From assembly GCA_013697705.1 (NCBI GenBank), contig JACCWJ010000027.1, forward strand, positions 110,507 through 174,506: 64,000 nucleotides of DNA, in the 5' to 3' direction. Of the stretch, positions 1 to 7,915 are shown piece by piece (positions within the stretch are counted from its first letter, which is position 1; each line of letters starts with the position of its first letter). The translations under genes were made by a program, and so were the position numbers. This stretch comes from Gammaproteobacteria bacterium (GTDB taxonomy: Bacteria; Pseudomonadota; Gammaproteobacteria; UBA6002). Below the pieces are notes generated by a model. It was given only the letters and a program-made list of their open reading frames with translations. It was not told the DNA's origin and did no database searches.

Positions 1-1362
1 ATGATAACCTTTGCGATGAAAATATTTTTTGATGGAAAAATAATTAATCCAAAAATCCATACTCGTCGCAATGCCAAAAGATATTCCAATGCCAACAACT
101 CCAAAGCGAGGCACCAAATAAATGTTAAGTAAGGTATTAACAATTAAATATAAGAAAGCGTTATACACTATTTGACGAGTGCCATCTAAAGCGAACAAAG
201 TATTCAAAAGAATCTTATTTCCTGACGCTAAGATTATTCCCGTTGAGTAGGCACAAATTGCAATACTATTGTTAATCGAATCAAAAAAAGTAATCTTGCC
301 ATGTTGAAATAACACAACATAGAATGGAAAAATAAGAAGCGCAAAACAAAGGGTGGTAAAAGAAGCTAACCAAAAAGAGGTACGTAAACCTTCTATCAGG
401 AGTCGGGAGAAATTAGTGTCATCGTTCTTTGCAAGCGTCGCTAATAAAGCAGGTAATGCGGCAAATCCTGTAGCGACACCGAACAAACCAATGGGCACTT
501 GAATGATGGTTACTGCTGTCACGATGTAAGTTAGAAAACCCGTGCCTATTTGAGTGGCAAAATAGGTATTTATGCTCAATGCAATCACCATTGCCCCTTG
601 CCCTATAGCACGAGGGGTCATCTGGATAAGAATTTTTCTAAGCGGTTTGTAATTTAACCAGACTTTGGGATTTAAATTTGGCAGGGGAATCAAGTGTAGT
701 TTAAATAAGGGCAGCATTTGATAAAGCATTTGCAACACAGCACCTAATAATGCCCCAAAGGCTAAACCATAAATACCTAAAATGCCAAAAGACTTCAGTA
801 ACGGAGCAAAAAGGAGTGCGCCGCAGATCATTCCCACGCTTAGAAATATAGAACCATTCATTGCACGAAATGTTTTTTGATGCACTCCAAGAATAGCCAT
901 TATGACTGCATTTACCATGGTGAGTGGCAGATAAAAAATTAAAAATTTGAAGAGGTCAGATGAAACGCTTAACGCACCGGTGATTTTAAAATTTGAATCA
1001 GTGATAAGATTAATTATTTGCTCTGAAAAAATCATTGCTATGACCGCAATGAGCAGAGTAACTACTCCAAAGAAACCTAATACTATAGAGATCAATGTCT
1101 GTTCGCTCTTTAATCCTTTTTGTTTTTCCGCAACTAATGCCGTCATAAAAGCAGCGGATAGCGCTCCATCGGCAAATAAATCTCTCAAGCTATTAGGTAG
1201 ACGAAAGGCCGCATTGAATGCATCAAGTGCAGTCGCCGCACCAAAACTAGCATTCACAATTATCGTGCGCACAACACCTGAAGCTCTTGAAAATAAGACG
1301 CCTGCCATCGCAGCAAAACTTGACTGGGTAATATTCTCGGAGGCTTTTTTGGTGGCGTCCAT
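1..1362 (-). CDS. murJ: Lipid II flippase MurJ/MviN, 3' part cut off by the window edge
   Basis: The reading frame starts at ATG 1362 and stays open for 454 codons to the window edge, so only the C-terminal end is missing. The translation is a chain of hydrophobic segments typical of the MOP/MATE-like flippase superfamily. Near the N-terminus it has the MurJ hallmark in the form NSLRDLFADGALSAAF, matching the family pattern of Arg, Leu-Phe-Ala and Gly-Ala. MurJ flips undecaprenyl-linked peptidoglycan precursor (lipid II) across the inner membrane and is usually essential and about 510 residues long. The gene lies 7 bp downstream of a small secreted-protein gene on the same strand and may be cotranscribed with it. 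MurJ-like flippases can also serve other lipid-linked glycans, but the single-copy housekeeping role is the likeliest reading. Confidence 0.88.
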   Translation of the reverse strand, partial: MDATKKASENITQSSFAAMAGVLFSRASGVVRTIIVNASFGAATALDAFNAAFRLPNSLRDLFADGALSAAFMTALVAEKQKGLKSEQTLISIVLGFFGVVTLLIAVIAMIFSEQIINLITDSNFKITGALSVSSDLFKFLIFYLPLTMVNAVIMAILGVHQKTFRAMNGSIFLSVGMICGALLFAPLLKSFGILGIYGLAFGALLGAVLQMLYQMLPLFKLHLIPLPNLNPKVWLNYKPLRKILIQMTPRAIGQGAMVIALSINTYFATQIGTGFLTYIVTAVTIIQVPIGLFGVATGFAALPALLATLAKNDDTNFSRLLIEGLRTSFWLASFTTLCFALLIFPFYVVLFQHGKITFFDSINNSIAICAYSTGIILASGNKILLNTLFALDGTRQIVYNAFLYLIVNTLLNIYLVPRFGVVGIGISFGIATSMDFWINYFSIKKYFHRKGYH

Positions 1363-1369
1363 CAGATTC

Positions 1370-1738
1370 CTATTTTAGTTTTGTGCAATACTCATCGCCT
1401 ACCATTCTGGAGTCTTTTATAGACCATTTTCCTTTTAGATCTCCATTGGGTAGCACTCTATATGTCACCACACCCGGGGCATTGAGATGTGTCGGTGTCC
1501 AAAACACACTTGAGATGACATTATCTTGTAGAATTGCTGTCCCGTAAAACACCAAATTTTTATTGATCCAGGTAAACAAATAGGTTTCACCCGTTTTGGT
1601 AACCACCGTGGGCTCATCAAACGTGGAATGATTTAGAAAGTCATTACCCTGACATCGATAATGCCCCGTAAGGTCGATGGAATTAGCGTGGACGTTCAAA
1701 GCAGAGAATAAGATTAATAATGAAATAAATTTTTTCAT
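1370..1738 (-). CDS. Small secreted protein of unknown function
   Basis: The product has 122 residues from ATG 1738. A longer frame reaches an ATG at 1771, but the methionine at 1738 begins a classic signal peptide (MKKFISLLILFSALNVHA), so it is preferred. The mature part (about 104 residues) opens with SIDLTGHYRCQG and contains two cysteines, one near the mature N-terminus and one four residues from the end, which could form a disulphide in the periplasm. The sequence is rich in aromatic and beta-forming residues and looks like a small lipocalin-like or beta-sandwich domain. I do not recognise a named family. It sits just upstream of murJ on the same strand, but nothing visible ties it to peptidoglycan synthesis. 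Confidence 0.7.
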   Translation of the reverse strand: MKKFISLLILFSALNVHANSIDLTGHYRCQGNDFLNHSTFDEPTVVTKTGETYLFTWINKNLVFYGTAILQDNVISSVFWTPTHLNAPGVVTYRVLPNGDLKGKWSIKDSRMVGDEYCTKLK

Positions 1739-1822
1739 AACAAAGTATATAAGTAGTTCAATAAGGGGCATACCTTAACATGGCATCCAGCTAGATGCCA
1801 TCCCTGCCTGGGACCTAGATTA

Positions 1823-1857
1823 GATCCCGCAATCAAGTCGCGGGACGACGTGGAGAG
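1823..1857 (-). repeat. Palindromic dispersed repeat, copy 1
   Basis: Read on the minus strand, this 35-bp stretch starts with TCCACGTCGTCCCGCGA and ends in GCGGGATC, so the two CCCGC/GCGGG arms can fold on each other around a short AT-rich loop. The same words occur twice at the other end of the window (63939-63960 and 63965-64000). Three copies in 64 kb, all outside genes, indicate a dispersed REP-like family. Confidence 0.65.
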
Positions 1858-2036
1858 GGTGTAGCGAGACGAGTGGAAGAGTATAGCGGAACGCGTCTAT
1901 GTAATATGCCTATCCAAGTATGCATGCAGTCATAGCCATCTAGAGTTGAATCAATAATCAACAAGCAGTTACGGTGTGGATTAAGATAATTTTTTTGGTA
2001 ATGGGTAGAACAAATTTCGGCTATATTTAAGCAGTT

Positions 2037-2114
2037 TTAATGAAAATAAAGTACAATTAGCCCTATTATATATAGAATACTTACTAGATGGACAACGGTT
2101 TGATCAGAATTCAT
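2037..2114 (-). CDS. Putative 25-residue single-span membrane peptide
   Basis: An ATG at 2114 follows an AGGAGA Shine-Dalgarno sequence (2126-2121, 6-nt spacer), one of the best ribosome binding sites in the window. The frame encodes 25 residues. A short polar head (MNSDQTVVH) is followed by about 15 hydrophobic residues (LVSILYIIGLIVLYF) and ends in His, then TAA. The composition fits a tiny inner-membrane protein like those known to modulate larger membrane complexes. There is no homology evidence; the call rests on the ribosome binding site and the amphipathic layout. The flanking DNA is otherwise empty of genes for about 300 bp on the left and 230 bp on the right. Confidence 0.45.
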   Translation of the reverse strand: MNSDQTVVHLVSILYIIGLIVLYFH

Positions 2115-2341
2115 AAGTTTTCTCCTACGAATGTTACGCAGCGGCAATAGCTAATTGAAGTTACTAATGTGCAGTGGTAAATATTTAAACATAACAACAA
2201 TTATAGCTCAAAATTCTTAAGGAATTATTAATAATTAATAATACACCATCAAGATTTTTTTCTATTTAAAGCCCCTTGCTGTACACTATTCTTACTCATT
2301 TTTCTGAGTTTCACTTTTCATTATAATAATAGGAACGCTAT

Positions 2342-3130
2342 ATGAGAATCCGATCAAACGAAATGAGACGCGAACAAATTGAAACCCAGCTCAGACAATT
2401 ACAAATGGAAGCCGAGCATATATATACACTGCCAAATGCAACCATTGAACAAATTCAGCAAACATCTCAACAGCAATTTGCTCTATTAGTTCTTAAATTT
2501 GGGGCGTTAAACACACCGACTATTATATATAAAGTCTTATCTCAGCAAGGTCTTACAGTAGGGGAAGTAGAAGCGACCGCTCAATTAAACAAGATGATTT
2601 TTATTCCCAATGGAACTGTCTTCGAGTCTAGGTGGAATTATAAAAATAATCATGCCTCAGCCTTGGTGATCTTAACGTTATTGACCCAGCTTCAGTGTCA
2701 TTACTCTCACATCCTCAGTAGCTCTCCTCAGGAAGCTAAAAAGATTGAGTGGATTCCTAAGTGGTCTAAGGATCAAGCAAAAAATATTGAAGAAAAATTG
2801 ATTTATAAGAATGCTCCCAAGCCTTCTTATCGCTCTGCACAAAATATTTTAATTTTACTGGTGTGTCTGTATTATGTTTTGTACGAAGAATCAAACTTCA
2901 GTTTACTCAAAAAATTAACCTTTTATTTCGGCGCTCTGGCTGCTATTTCAGCTTTAAGTGAAAAATATATCATTCATCCTCTCGATAAATATTTGACCTT
3001 TCGTACTGAAAAAGAAAAATACGGTGCGGCACATGTAAGGATTACAGATTTAATTAAACAAGTAATGAATTATAATGAGAATAGCACTGCAATTGAGGAT
3101 CCTTCTTATAGCCCTGTTAACGTAGTTTAA
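2342..3130 (+). CDS. Uncharacterised membrane-anchored protein
   Basis: A protein of 262 residues that I do not recognise. The N-terminal 60 residues are charged and glutamine-rich and probably helical (MRREQIETQLRQLQMEAE), like a short coiled coil. A hydrophobic hairpin at about residues 163-206 (two spans containing ILILLVCLYYVLY and LTFYFGALAAISAL) should anchor it in a membrane, leaving a large N-terminal domain and a 55-residue tail on the same side. The start is supported by AGGAA placed 6 nt upstream of the ATG. The next gene, a small membrane protein, begins about 110 bp downstream on the same strand. In Legionellales, proteins of this form are sometimes secreted effectors, but nothing here proves that. 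Confidence 0.7.
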   Translation: MRIRSNEMRREQIETQLRQLQMEAEHIYTLPNATIEQIQQTSQQQFALLVLKFGALNTPTIIYKVLSQQGLTVGEVEATAQLNKMIFIPNGTVFESRWNYKNNHASALVILTLLTQLQCHYSHILSSSPQEAKKIEWIPKWSKDQAKNIEEKLIYKNAPKPSYRSAQNILILLVCLYYVLYEESNFSLLKKLTFYFGALAAISALSEKYIIHPLDKYLTFRTEKEKYGAAHVRITDLIKQVMNYNENSTAIEDPSYSPVNVV

Positions 3131-3239
3131 GTGTCAACAGGTTCGCACCCTCGTAGTGCAGCAAAGGAACGGTGGGTTAGACAAAATACTCAATTACGAA
3201 CTACACTATACTAGTAAACATCCACATAGGAGGTGTCAT

Positions 3240-3422
3240 ATGGATCATTATCAAGGTTTTTTTGGCTTAATAGTTCTTATTTTAGATATCTGGGCAATTG
3301 TGAATGTAGTCGCTAGTAACAATGGCGTCTTAAGCAAGGTAGTCTGGGTGTTTGTGATTCTTATATTACCTATCCTTGGCTTCTTGATCTGGTTGATTTT
3401 CGGCCCCAGAAGAATCAGATAA
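3240..3422 (+). CDS. Small PLDc_N-type membrane protein
   Basis: A 60-residue protein consisting almost only of two membrane helices and a basic tail. The pattern GLIVLILDIWAIVNV, then a short turn, then WVFVILILPILGFLIWLIFG and PRR matches the phospholipase D N-terminal (PLDc_N) hairpin, here as a free-standing protein without a phospholipase domain. The start is set by a perfect AGGAGG at 3228-3233, 6 nt before ATG 3240. A longer in-frame extension upstream has no ribosome binding site and is rejected. Such stand-alone PLDc_N proteins are common in bacteria and their role is unknown. Confidence 0.8.
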   Translation: MDHYQGFFGLIVLILDIWAIVNVVASNNGVLSKVVWVFVILILPILGFLIWLIFGPRRIR

Positions 3423-3451
3423 GGGACTGTAAGTAGCTGCTCATAACTAAA

Positions 3452-3477
3452 ATTTACCCTTCTCAAGAAGGGTAAAT
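3452..3477. terminator. Bidirectional rho-independent terminator
   Basis: A near-perfect hairpin with arms ATTTACCCTTCT and AGAAGGGTAAAT is flanked by A/T-rich sequence and followed by ATTTTG on the plus strand. It lies between the converging PLDc_N gene (ends 3422) and the symporter gene (ends 3534), so it can serve both. Confidence 0.75.
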
Positions 3478-3533
3478 ATTTTGTAACGACTCAGCAGTAA
3501 TTTAGAAGCTTTTGCGCCCCGAGCTATTTGCTT

Positions 3534-4793
3534 CTATCTAAGGGCTAGATCGCTTTCACCCAAATCACTCTGTTTAGTTGCATCAACTGTTCGCGCATTA
3601 ATGACCGTAGTCACACACGAATCAGACCACACGTTAAGGGAAGTTTCAATCATATCGATCAGGCTATAAAAAGGCAGTATAACCCCCATAAGCGCAATCG
3701 GAATATTCATGCTCGATAACAAACTAGCACTTAAAAAGAAACACCCCATCGGCACCCCGGCATTGCCAATCGCAGCGATGGTTGCGATGAAAATCCAGAC
3801 TATCATTTTTCCGAAGGTTATTTCTATACCGTGGTTCTGCATTAAATAGATAACCGTTGCAAAGATAAACGCAGCGCAGCCATTCATATTAATGCTGGTG
3901 CAAAGTGGCAGCACTAATCTGCTGACTCTTGCATTGATGTTAAGATTTTTTTCGGCGGTTTCAATAGTAATCGGTAATGTCCCTGCGGAAGACTTGGAAA
4001 AGAAGGCCACAGATAAGGCGGGCATCATTTTGCGCAGCGTTTCAAAAGGTCTTATATTATTTAAGCGCAGCCAGAGGGGTAGCACAATCAGACCTTGAAC
4101 AAGATTCGCTAATACCACTACCGCTAAATATTGCCCAATTCCCCCTATATTCATTCCTTCGCGCAATTGCACCACCGTTGCAGTGATAAAGCCGTAAAGA
4201 CCCAGCGGTATTATTGTTACTACCCATTTAGTAATAACTAAAAAAACGCCATGAATTCCTTTGAAAAACTGGGTGATGGTATTACGTGGGCCTTCTTCCG
4301 GAATATAACGGATCGCTATCCCTATAATTATCCCCACCAACAGCACCGCCATTACTTGATAATCGATAAAAGGGGCAAATATATTTGCGGGAATAAGTGA
4401 AGCTAGGTGTTGAAAATAATTAGTGCTACTCGCACTCACTACCGGAATGGATGTGGTCCGATTTATATTAGCAGGATTAATGAGGAGGTATAAAAGGCAA
4501 CTCACTGTCGCTGCGATGATCGTGGTAGAAAGGGTGTATAGAATTATTCGTTGCCAGATTTTTTTCATTACTCCTTCAGCTCGATAACTGGAGAGAGTGA
4601 CGATAAGTGACAAGGCTATTATCGGTAAACTAATACAGCGAAATATCCGAATAAAGATATCTGAAATTGCCAGGCCAAAATTTTTAAATAGCGAGATATC
4701 AGATAAGCCACTTGCTATCCCCAGTACAATCATTAACGTGTACAATGTGAATGTATTCAAAAATCGTTGCTTAGACTTATTTGCTGTGCACAT
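3534..4793 (-). CDS. Dicarboxylate/amino-acid:cation symporter (DAACS family)
   Basis: A 419-residue carrier of the sodium:dicarboxylate symporter family (GltP/DctA/TcyP relatives), which take up glutamate, aspartate, C4-dicarboxylates or cystine with Na+ or H+. About eight hydrophobic spans are visible. The family signatures are present in altered form: NMNGCAAFIFATV corresponds to the usual NMDGTA motif of TM7, GNAGVPMGCFF to the second re-entrant loop, and DMIETSLNVWSDS to the TM8 substrate-contact helix. The NMNGCA change, with Asp to Asn and Thr to Cys, touches the ion/substrate site and makes the substrate hard to predict. AAGGGTG stands just before ATG 4793. The gene converges on the small PLDc_N gene and is divergent from the porin gene. 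Confidence 0.85.
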   Translation of the reverse strand: MCTANKSKQRFLNTFTLYTLMIVLGIASGLSDISLFKNFGLAISDIFIRIFRCISLPIIALSLIVTLSSYRAEGVMKKIWQRIILYTLSTTIIAATVSCLLYLLINPANINRTTSIPVVSASSTNYFQHLASLIPANIFAPFIDYQVMAVLLVGIIIGIAIRYIPEEGPRNTITQFFKGIHGVFLVITKWVVTIIPLGLYGFITATVVQLREGMNIGGIGQYLAVVVLANLVQGLIVLPLWLRLNNIRPFETLRKMMPALSVAFFSKSSAGTLPITIETAEKNLNINARVSRLVLPLCTSINMNGCAAFIFATVIYLMQNHGIEITFGKMIVWIFIATIAAIGNAGVPMGCFFLSASLLSSMNIPIALMGVILPFYSLIDMIETSLNVWSDSCVTTVINARTVDATKQSDLGESDLALR

Positions 4794-5001
4794 TTTTCAC
4801 CCTTAATTACGGTTCTCTCAGAGCCGCCCCCTTACAATCCCGCAAAAGAGAATTGAGCTCTCTTGAATAGTTAGATATGATACTTTTCCTGTAATTATTC
4901 AGCATCAATTTCGAATTGACAAGAACGTCCCTATTTGGCTGAACTGTTACCTTTTTCTCGAATAAGAAGTAGCACAATATAACATCAATGGATTGAGATA
5001 G

Positions 5002-6354
5002 ATGAAAAAAATTACTCTGTTTTTAGCTACTTTTGCCTTAAGCCTTAGTGCCTACGGGGCATTACCTACTGGCTCCGGTGAATTCGAAGTGGATATGCCA
5101 CTCTTTAATAGGGCATTTGAATTTGGCGCCCGAGCGCTATTCATTAAAACCTCCGCCCCTGAAGTAGACTATGCGTTGCTATTCCCTTCTCCGACCTCTA
5201 GAAGCGATGGTCGCTATAAAAGTTCCAGACCCAGCTATGATTTTGGTTACAAATTGTATCTAGGCTACTTTATACCGTGCTCGGGTAATGATATTAGACT
5301 TACCTACAGTGACTTTGAACAAAAAGATAGAAGCCATTCTGGGGCGCCTGAAGGTTTCGTTAATCCCCCGAATCCCCGACAATTTCAGGTTCCCGTGCGG
5401 GCATTTGTTCCGGGAATCATAGGCGATGTCATCGTCAGCGATGGCGGCGGCCCTGTAGAAACATTTCCGGGTGGACTCGTGTTTGATCCTGCGATAGTCG
5501 AAGCAACAGGTTCGGCCATTGAAGGCGATGTAAAAAATACTATTCGGCAAGGTTCTATTGACTTAGATGCTGGCCAATTTATTAATATAGATAACTTTAT
5601 TCGTCTACGATTTTTTGGCGGATTACGTTATTCGCGTTTAAAAAATAATTTCAATACTACCTTTGTTATTGGCAATTTAACCGCCTCTGAGAGTACGCTT
5701 TCAGGTCCTTTTATAGGCACCATTGAACCTTTTACGGTCTCTGGGCTTTCGACAATTACGTTAGCAAGTCAATCGCAATTGCTAGAAAGTATTCGACAAA
5801 CTAGTACCTATAATGGCATCGGTCCTCGGATGGGGGGGGAAGGCGCATTTCATATTGGGGGAGGTTTCGGTTTAGTAGGAAGTCTTTCTACAGCGATGTT
5901 AATTGGCAAACAACAAAGTGCTTTATCAAAAACCACCACAGGTGAACTTGCGCTTGCACTCGCTGGGATTACGACAGTGACAGAGGGGACGCCCGGATTT
6001 GACATCTCTATTGATGACTTGACCCCTCCAATCGGGAGTGTATTTACTACCTCTATAAACGAGATTCAAGATTTTGAATTTGATCGCACTACTAGAATTG
6101 TACCTAACTTAGAAGCAAATATAGGAATTAATTACACCATTCAATTAGAACATTGTAGAACAGTCACTATAGAAGTAGGTTATTACGTTAATCATTTTTT
6201 TAATGCAGTAGATCGATTAGCTGCAACAGCTACCAACCCTTCTTCTGGACCTCTCACTGACGACTCTCCGATTGTTCCGGTAGGGGTCCGGACCCGCCAC
6301 ACGATCGATGCTAGTTTTGCAGGGCCTTATTTGGAAATTGAAGCAACATTGTAA
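5002..6354 (+). CDS. Legionella MOMP-family outer membrane porin
   Basis: A 450-residue protein with a clear signal peptide (MKKITLFLATFALSLSAYGA) followed by an alternating beta-strand sequence. Residues around 75-115 contain the family hallmark: a Tyr/Phe-Gly strand (YDFGYKLYLGYF), then IPCSGNDIRLTYSDF. The Cys-Ser-Gly-Asn-Asp word is typical of the Legionella pneumophila major outer membrane protein family (Pfam Legionella_OMP). A later HCRTVTIEVGYYV strand also fits. It should form a trimmed beta-barrel pore in the outer membrane. Such proteins often exist as many paralogues in Legionellales and some mediate host contact. It stands alone between the symporter and a converging dus gene. 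A TTGACA occurs at 4916-4921 but no -10 box lies at proper spacing. Confidence 0.82.
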   Translation: MKKITLFLATFALSLSAYGALPTGSGEFEVDMPLFNRAFEFGARALFIKTSAPEVDYALLFPSPTSRSDGRYKSSRPSYDFGYKLYLGYFIPCSGNDIRLTYSDFEQKDRSHSGAPEGFVNPPNPRQFQVPVRAFVPGIIGDVIVSDGGGPVETFPGGLVFDPAIVEATGSAIEGDVKNTIRQGSIDLDAGQFINIDNFIRLRFFGGLRYSRLKNNFNTTFVIGNLTASESTLSGPFIGTIEPFTVSGLSTITLASQSQLLESIRQTSTYNGIGPRMGGEGAFHIGGGFGLVGSLSTAMLIGKQQSALSKTTTGELALALAGITTVTEGTPGFDISIDDLTPPIGSVFTTSINEIQDFEFDRTTRIVPNLEANIGINYTIQLEHCRTVTIEVGYYVNHFFNAVDRLAATATNPSSGPLTDDSPIVPVGVRTRHTIDASFAGPYLEIEATL

Positions 6355-6369
6355 TACTGTTGACGGCGA

Positions 6370-6386
6370 AGCGCTTAATAAGCGCT
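6370..6386. terminator. Putative terminator hairpin between converging genes
   Basis: Perfect 7-bp arms AGCGCTT and AAGCGCT with a 3-nt loop are followed by an AT-rich stretch. The hairpin lies between the stop codons of the porin (6354) and the dus gene (6390). It lacks a pure U-run, so function is likely but not certain. Confidence 0.45.
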
Positions 6387-6389
6387 AAT

Positions 6390-7373
6390 TTATGCAACAA
6401 AATGTAAAGAACAAAGGGTTTTTAATTCGTTTAAACTATTTATCTTGTTAGATGCATTAATTAAATCAACTTTGGTGCGAAGTCCTCTTGCATAATACTT
6501 CACTAATTTACGTGCTTGAATAATTGCAAATCGTTCGCTACCACAGAACGTAATTAAATTCTCTACATGTTCTAAAAAAATCGCTCCTATTTCTGGATAG
6601 GTAGGCATGTGGAATTTTTCTTGGTTAACCTCAGCAATTAATTTTTTGATCAGCCAGGGTTGACCCACCCCCGCACGTGCAATCATGACACCCGCACAGC
6701 CGGTAGCAAACATTTTCTGAAGTGAAACTGCACAGCTAATATCACCATTGCCAATTACAGGTATTTTTAAATTTTCTACGAAAAATTTTATTTCATCATA
6801 ACGACAGGGAATGTCGTAATTTTCAGTCCAATGGCGTCCGTGGACTATGAGGAAATCCGCGCCTGCGTCAGTAACTACTTTGGCGATCTGTGCGTTAAAT
6901 TTTTCATCACTGTCACCTGCCACTCGTATTTTAATTGAGACTGGAACGGTAGTATTTGATTTTAAGGCAACGATTAATTTAAATAACTGTATTGGATTTG
7001 CGAGCAAACTCGAACCCACGCCTTTGCGACGAATTTTTTTGACTGGACAGCCGCAATTCAAATCGATCAAATCAGCTCCCGCATCCGTGGCCATTTTGGC
7101 GGCTTGCGCTAATTCATCAGGATCGTTTCCTGAAAGCTGAAAACAGACGGGACCTTCGCCAGGATTTTTTTGGATATAGCGTTTTGATAAATGAGGTTGA
7201 TGGATTAACGCTTTAGAAGAAATCATTTCTGTACAAGTAAAAGTGGGCCGGCTATGTTGCCAGGTGAGTAAGCGAAAGGGAGCGTTACTGTATCCTGCTA
7301 GAGGGCCTTGAATAAGATTAATGGGAAATTCGTGGTTTCCGAGGCGGAGAGGTTTTATCAAGTTTTGAGTCAT
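6390..7373 (-). CDS. dus: tRNA-dihydrouridine synthase
   Basis: A 327-residue flavoprotein of the Dus family, which reduces uridine in the D-loop of tRNA using FMN and NADPH. The fold is a TIM barrel: the FMN-binding first strand LIQGPLAGYSN, the catalytic loop NCGCPVKKIRRKGVG with the catalytic cysteine at about residue 109 (the second Cys of that motif), IKIRV, IVHGRH, VIGNGDI and GVMIARA are all present in the expected order. The length matches DusB-like enzymes (about 320-330). Which uridine is modified (DusA, B or C class) cannot be settled by eye. It follows the YaiI-family gene by 10 bp and is probably in one operon with it. Confidence 0.9.
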   Translation of the reverse strand: MTQNLIKPLRLGNHEFPINLIQGPLAGYSNAPFRLLTWQHSRPTFTCTEMISSKALIHQPHLSKRYIQKNPGEGPVCFQLSGNDPDELAQAAKMATDAGADLIDLNCGCPVKKIRRKGVGSSLLANPIQLFKLIVALKSNTTVPVSIKIRVAGDSDEKFNAQIAKVVTDAGADFLIVHGRHWTENYDIPCRYDEIKFFVENLKIPVIGNGDISCAVSLQKMFATGCAGVMIARAGVGQPWLIKKLIAEVNQEKFHMPTYPEIGAIFLEHVENLITFCGSERFAIIQARKLVKYYARGLRTKVDLINASNKINSLNELKTLCSLHFVA

Positions 7374-7383
7374 AGTTTAAAAT

Positions 7384-7836
7384 TTATTTGGTTTTAGTGA
7401 GTAATCTATCTAAACAATTTGCAAATGCTTGAATCTCTTTCGCACTTAATTTTGCAGGACCACCCGTTCTAACCCCACTACTACGTAGCTGTTCGTTGAA
7501 GTCACGAATTGAAAGACGTTGTTTAATATTATTAATTGAATATAACTCACCGCGCGGGTTAAGTGCAATCCCGCCCTTCTCTACGACTGCATCAGCCAAT
7601 GGAATATCCGCCGTGATGACTAAATCTCCGGGTTCCATTTGTTTGACAATTTCTTTATCAGCAACGTCAAAGCCAGCTGACACACGCATTTTTTTTATGA
7701 ATGGGGACGCAGGAATTTGCAAAAATTGATTCGACACTAGCACTACCAAGGTTTGAGTGCGCCCCGCTGCTTTGTAGAGAATATTCTTGACCATTAAAGG
7801 ACAAGCATCTGCATCTACCCATATTTTAATTGTCAT
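7384..7836 (-). CDS. yaiI: YaiI/YqxD family (UPF0178, DUF188) protein
   Basis: A 150-residue protein that matches the YaiI family over its whole length: [16 protein letters not shown] near the start (Asp-Ala-Asp-Ala-Cys-Pro hallmark), [33 protein letters not shown] and TGGPAKLS near the end. The family has a PIN/NYN-like fold with conserved aspartates and may be a nuclease, but its substrate is not established. An AAGGAG lies 11 nt before the ATG. The tRNA-modifying dus gene follows directly, so a role in RNA metabolism would fit, though this is only contextual. Confidence 0.9.
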   Translation of the reverse strand: MTIKIWVDADACPLMVKNILYKAAGRTQTLVVLVSNQFLQIPASPFIKKMRVSAGFDVADKEIVKQMEPGDLVITADIPLADAVVEKGGIALNPRGELYSINNIKQRLSIRDFNEQLRSSGVRTGGPAKLSAKEIQAFANCLDRLLTKTK

Positions 7837-7915
7837 GGAACCAGAAACTCCTTAATGACGGCGAATGGCGCTCGGGGTCTAGACATCTCATACATTGTTC
7901 GACAAGTCGGGGGAA

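Larger units (their letters stand above)
1772..2341. other. Intergenic region with hairpins, a palindromic repeat and one mini-gene
   Basis: This 570-bp gap lies between divergent genes. It holds a 7-bp perfect hairpin at 1781-1800 (arms TGGCATC and GATGCCA), a palindromic repeat copy at 1823-1857, and a 25-codon gene on the minus strand at 2037-2114. A TATAAT occurs at 2322-2327 but lies too close to the start codon at 2342 to be a convincing promoter, and no good -35 box accompanies it. No tRNA fold or other coding frame with codon bias was seen. Confidence 0.5.

Noticed and set aside
947..1378. Plus-strand open frame of 143 codons opposite murJ
   Set aside because: The minus-strand frame encodes an unmistakable MurJ and this frame shows no family pattern; it is a shadow.
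4916..4944. TTGACA as -35 box of the porin gene
   Set aside because: No -10-like hexamer occurs at 16-18 bp spacing; the match is likely chance.
5260..5550. Minus-strand open frame inside the porin gene
   Set aside because: It lies wholly within the MOMP-like coding region, has no ribosome binding site and an implausible composition.
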